This document shows, piece by piece, positions 5,755-6,134 of a stretch of 6,134 bases of DNA. The notes under the pieces were generated by a model, which worked only from the letters and a program-made list of their open reading frames with translations, made no database searches and was not told the origin of the DNA. The translations under genes were made by a program, and so were the position numbers. The DNA comes from Chloroflexota bacterium (GTDB lineage: Bacteria > Chloroflexota > Dehalococcoidia > Lucifugimonadales > UBA3495). The DNA is taken from NCBI GenBank assembly GCA_028874675.1, contig JAPPJA010000421.1, positions 1-6,134 on the forward strand, in the 5' to 3' direction. Every line of letters begins with the position of its first letter. Positions within the stretch are counted from its first letter, which is position 1.

Positions 5755-6134
5755 GTGACCCAGCCCTATCTCTCCGTCGTAATTCCGGCGTACAACGAAG
5801 AATCGCGGATTGAGGCTACGCTGGAACAAGTCCACTCCTATTTGTCCCACCAAGCGTTCTCCTGGGAAGTCGTGATTGCCGACGATGGCAGCACAGACGG
5901 CACGGCACGGCTGGTGTCCGGGTTCTGCCGGGACAGGGCCGGCGTGCGATTGCTGACGCTGGTCCACCGGGGAAAGGGTTGGGCGGTGCAACAGGGAATG
6001 CTGGCCGCGGTAGGAAAGTACAGGTTCCTGTGTGACGCAGACCTTTCTATGCCGATTGAACAGATAGACCGGTTCCTGGCGCCGGAGGCTCAGGGGGCCG
6101 ATATTGTGGCGGGGTCCCGGGAACTGGCCGGTTC
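5755..6134 (+). CDS. Family-2 glycosyltransferase, ALG5-like (dolichyl/polyprenyl-phosphate glucosyltransferase-like), 3'-truncated
   Basis: The first 126 residues of a GT-A fold glycosyltransferase that probably moves a sugar from a nucleotide donor to a polyprenyl phosphate at the cytosolic face of the membrane. Start GTG 5755 is supported by GGGAGG at 5745-5750, four bases upstream, and by the family-typical opening SVVIPAYNEESRI (7-19). Other motifs are ADDGSTDGT (42-50; nucleotide binding), HRGKGWAVQQGMLAA (71-85; the GKG-AV-GM pattern typical of the ALG5 subgroup rather than DPM1) and CDADLSMP (93-100), whose DAD is the metal-binding DXD-type motif. The frame is open to the window edge, so any C-terminal membrane segment cannot be judged. 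No transmembrane helix occurs in the visible part. It starts 29 bases after lysC and may be co-transcribed by read-through, but the two share no pathway. Donor and acceptor are inferred from subgroup resemblance only. Confidence 0.88.
   Translation, partial: MTQPYLSVVIPAYNEESRIEATLEQVHSYLSHQAFSWEVVIADDGSTDGTARLVSGFCRDRAGVRLLTLVHRGKGWAVQQGMLAAVGKYRFLCDADLSMPIEQIDRFLAPEAQGADIVAGSRELAG

Overview
The window is a 6.1-kb piece of a GC-rich bacterial chromosome carrying five protein genes, all on the + strand. Three are complete: a TreT-like trehalose synthase, homoserine kinase (thrB) and aspartokinase (lysC). Two are cut by the window edges: glmS has lost its 5' end, and a family-2 glycosyltransferase has lost its 3' end. 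No rRNA, tRNA, CRISPR array, transposase or phage gene is recognisable. The proteins are clearly bacterial in type, with GTG and TTG starts, Shine-Dalgarno sequences and one near-consensus sigma-70 promoter. Ile ATA and Arg AGG codons are fairly common for such a GC-rich sequence. This, with a TreT-type enzyme in a bacterium, makes me guess Chloroflexota (Dehalococcoidia/SAR202-like). That is a weak inference; the window carries no phylogenetic marker that settles it.

Layout. Positions 1-1326 hold the C-terminal ~441 residues of GlmS, which makes glucosamine-6-phosphate for cell-envelope amino sugars. Positions 1327-1587 are non-coding and GC-rich, with a possible Pho-box-like direct repeat just after glmS and several complementary segments. 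Positions 1588-2946 encode a GT4 glycosyltransferase that closely matches trehalose glycosyltransferring synthase. Positions 2947-3502 are the longest stretch without a convincing gene. They contain a hairpin just after treT, a pair of competing hairpins near 3076-3119, a 16-base near-repeat of one of them at 3304-3319, a good promoter at 3349-3377, and a ~120-nt leader with a stable stem-loop and a 23-codon upstream ORF. Positions 3503-4429 encode homoserine kinase, and 4499-5725 encode a two-ACT-domain aspartokinase that starts with TTG behind a strong Shine-Dalgarno. From 5755 to the edge runs the start of an ALG5-like (dolichyl/polyprenyl-phosphate glucosyltransferase-like) GT2 enzyme.

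How the genes fit together. thrB and lysC both belong to the aspartate pathway: LysC phosphorylates aspartate at entry, and ThrB phosphorylates homoserine on the way to threonine. They probably share the promoter at 3349-3377. The GT2 gene follows lysC by 29 bases and could be co-transcribed, though it has no metabolic link to it. glmS, treT and the GT2 gene share only a general sugar/envelope theme. I see no evidence for a new multi-gene system. The points most worth checking are in the non-coding DNA: the thrB leader, the switch-like hairpins between treT and thrB, and the lysC Shine-Dalgarno placed in a hairpin loop.
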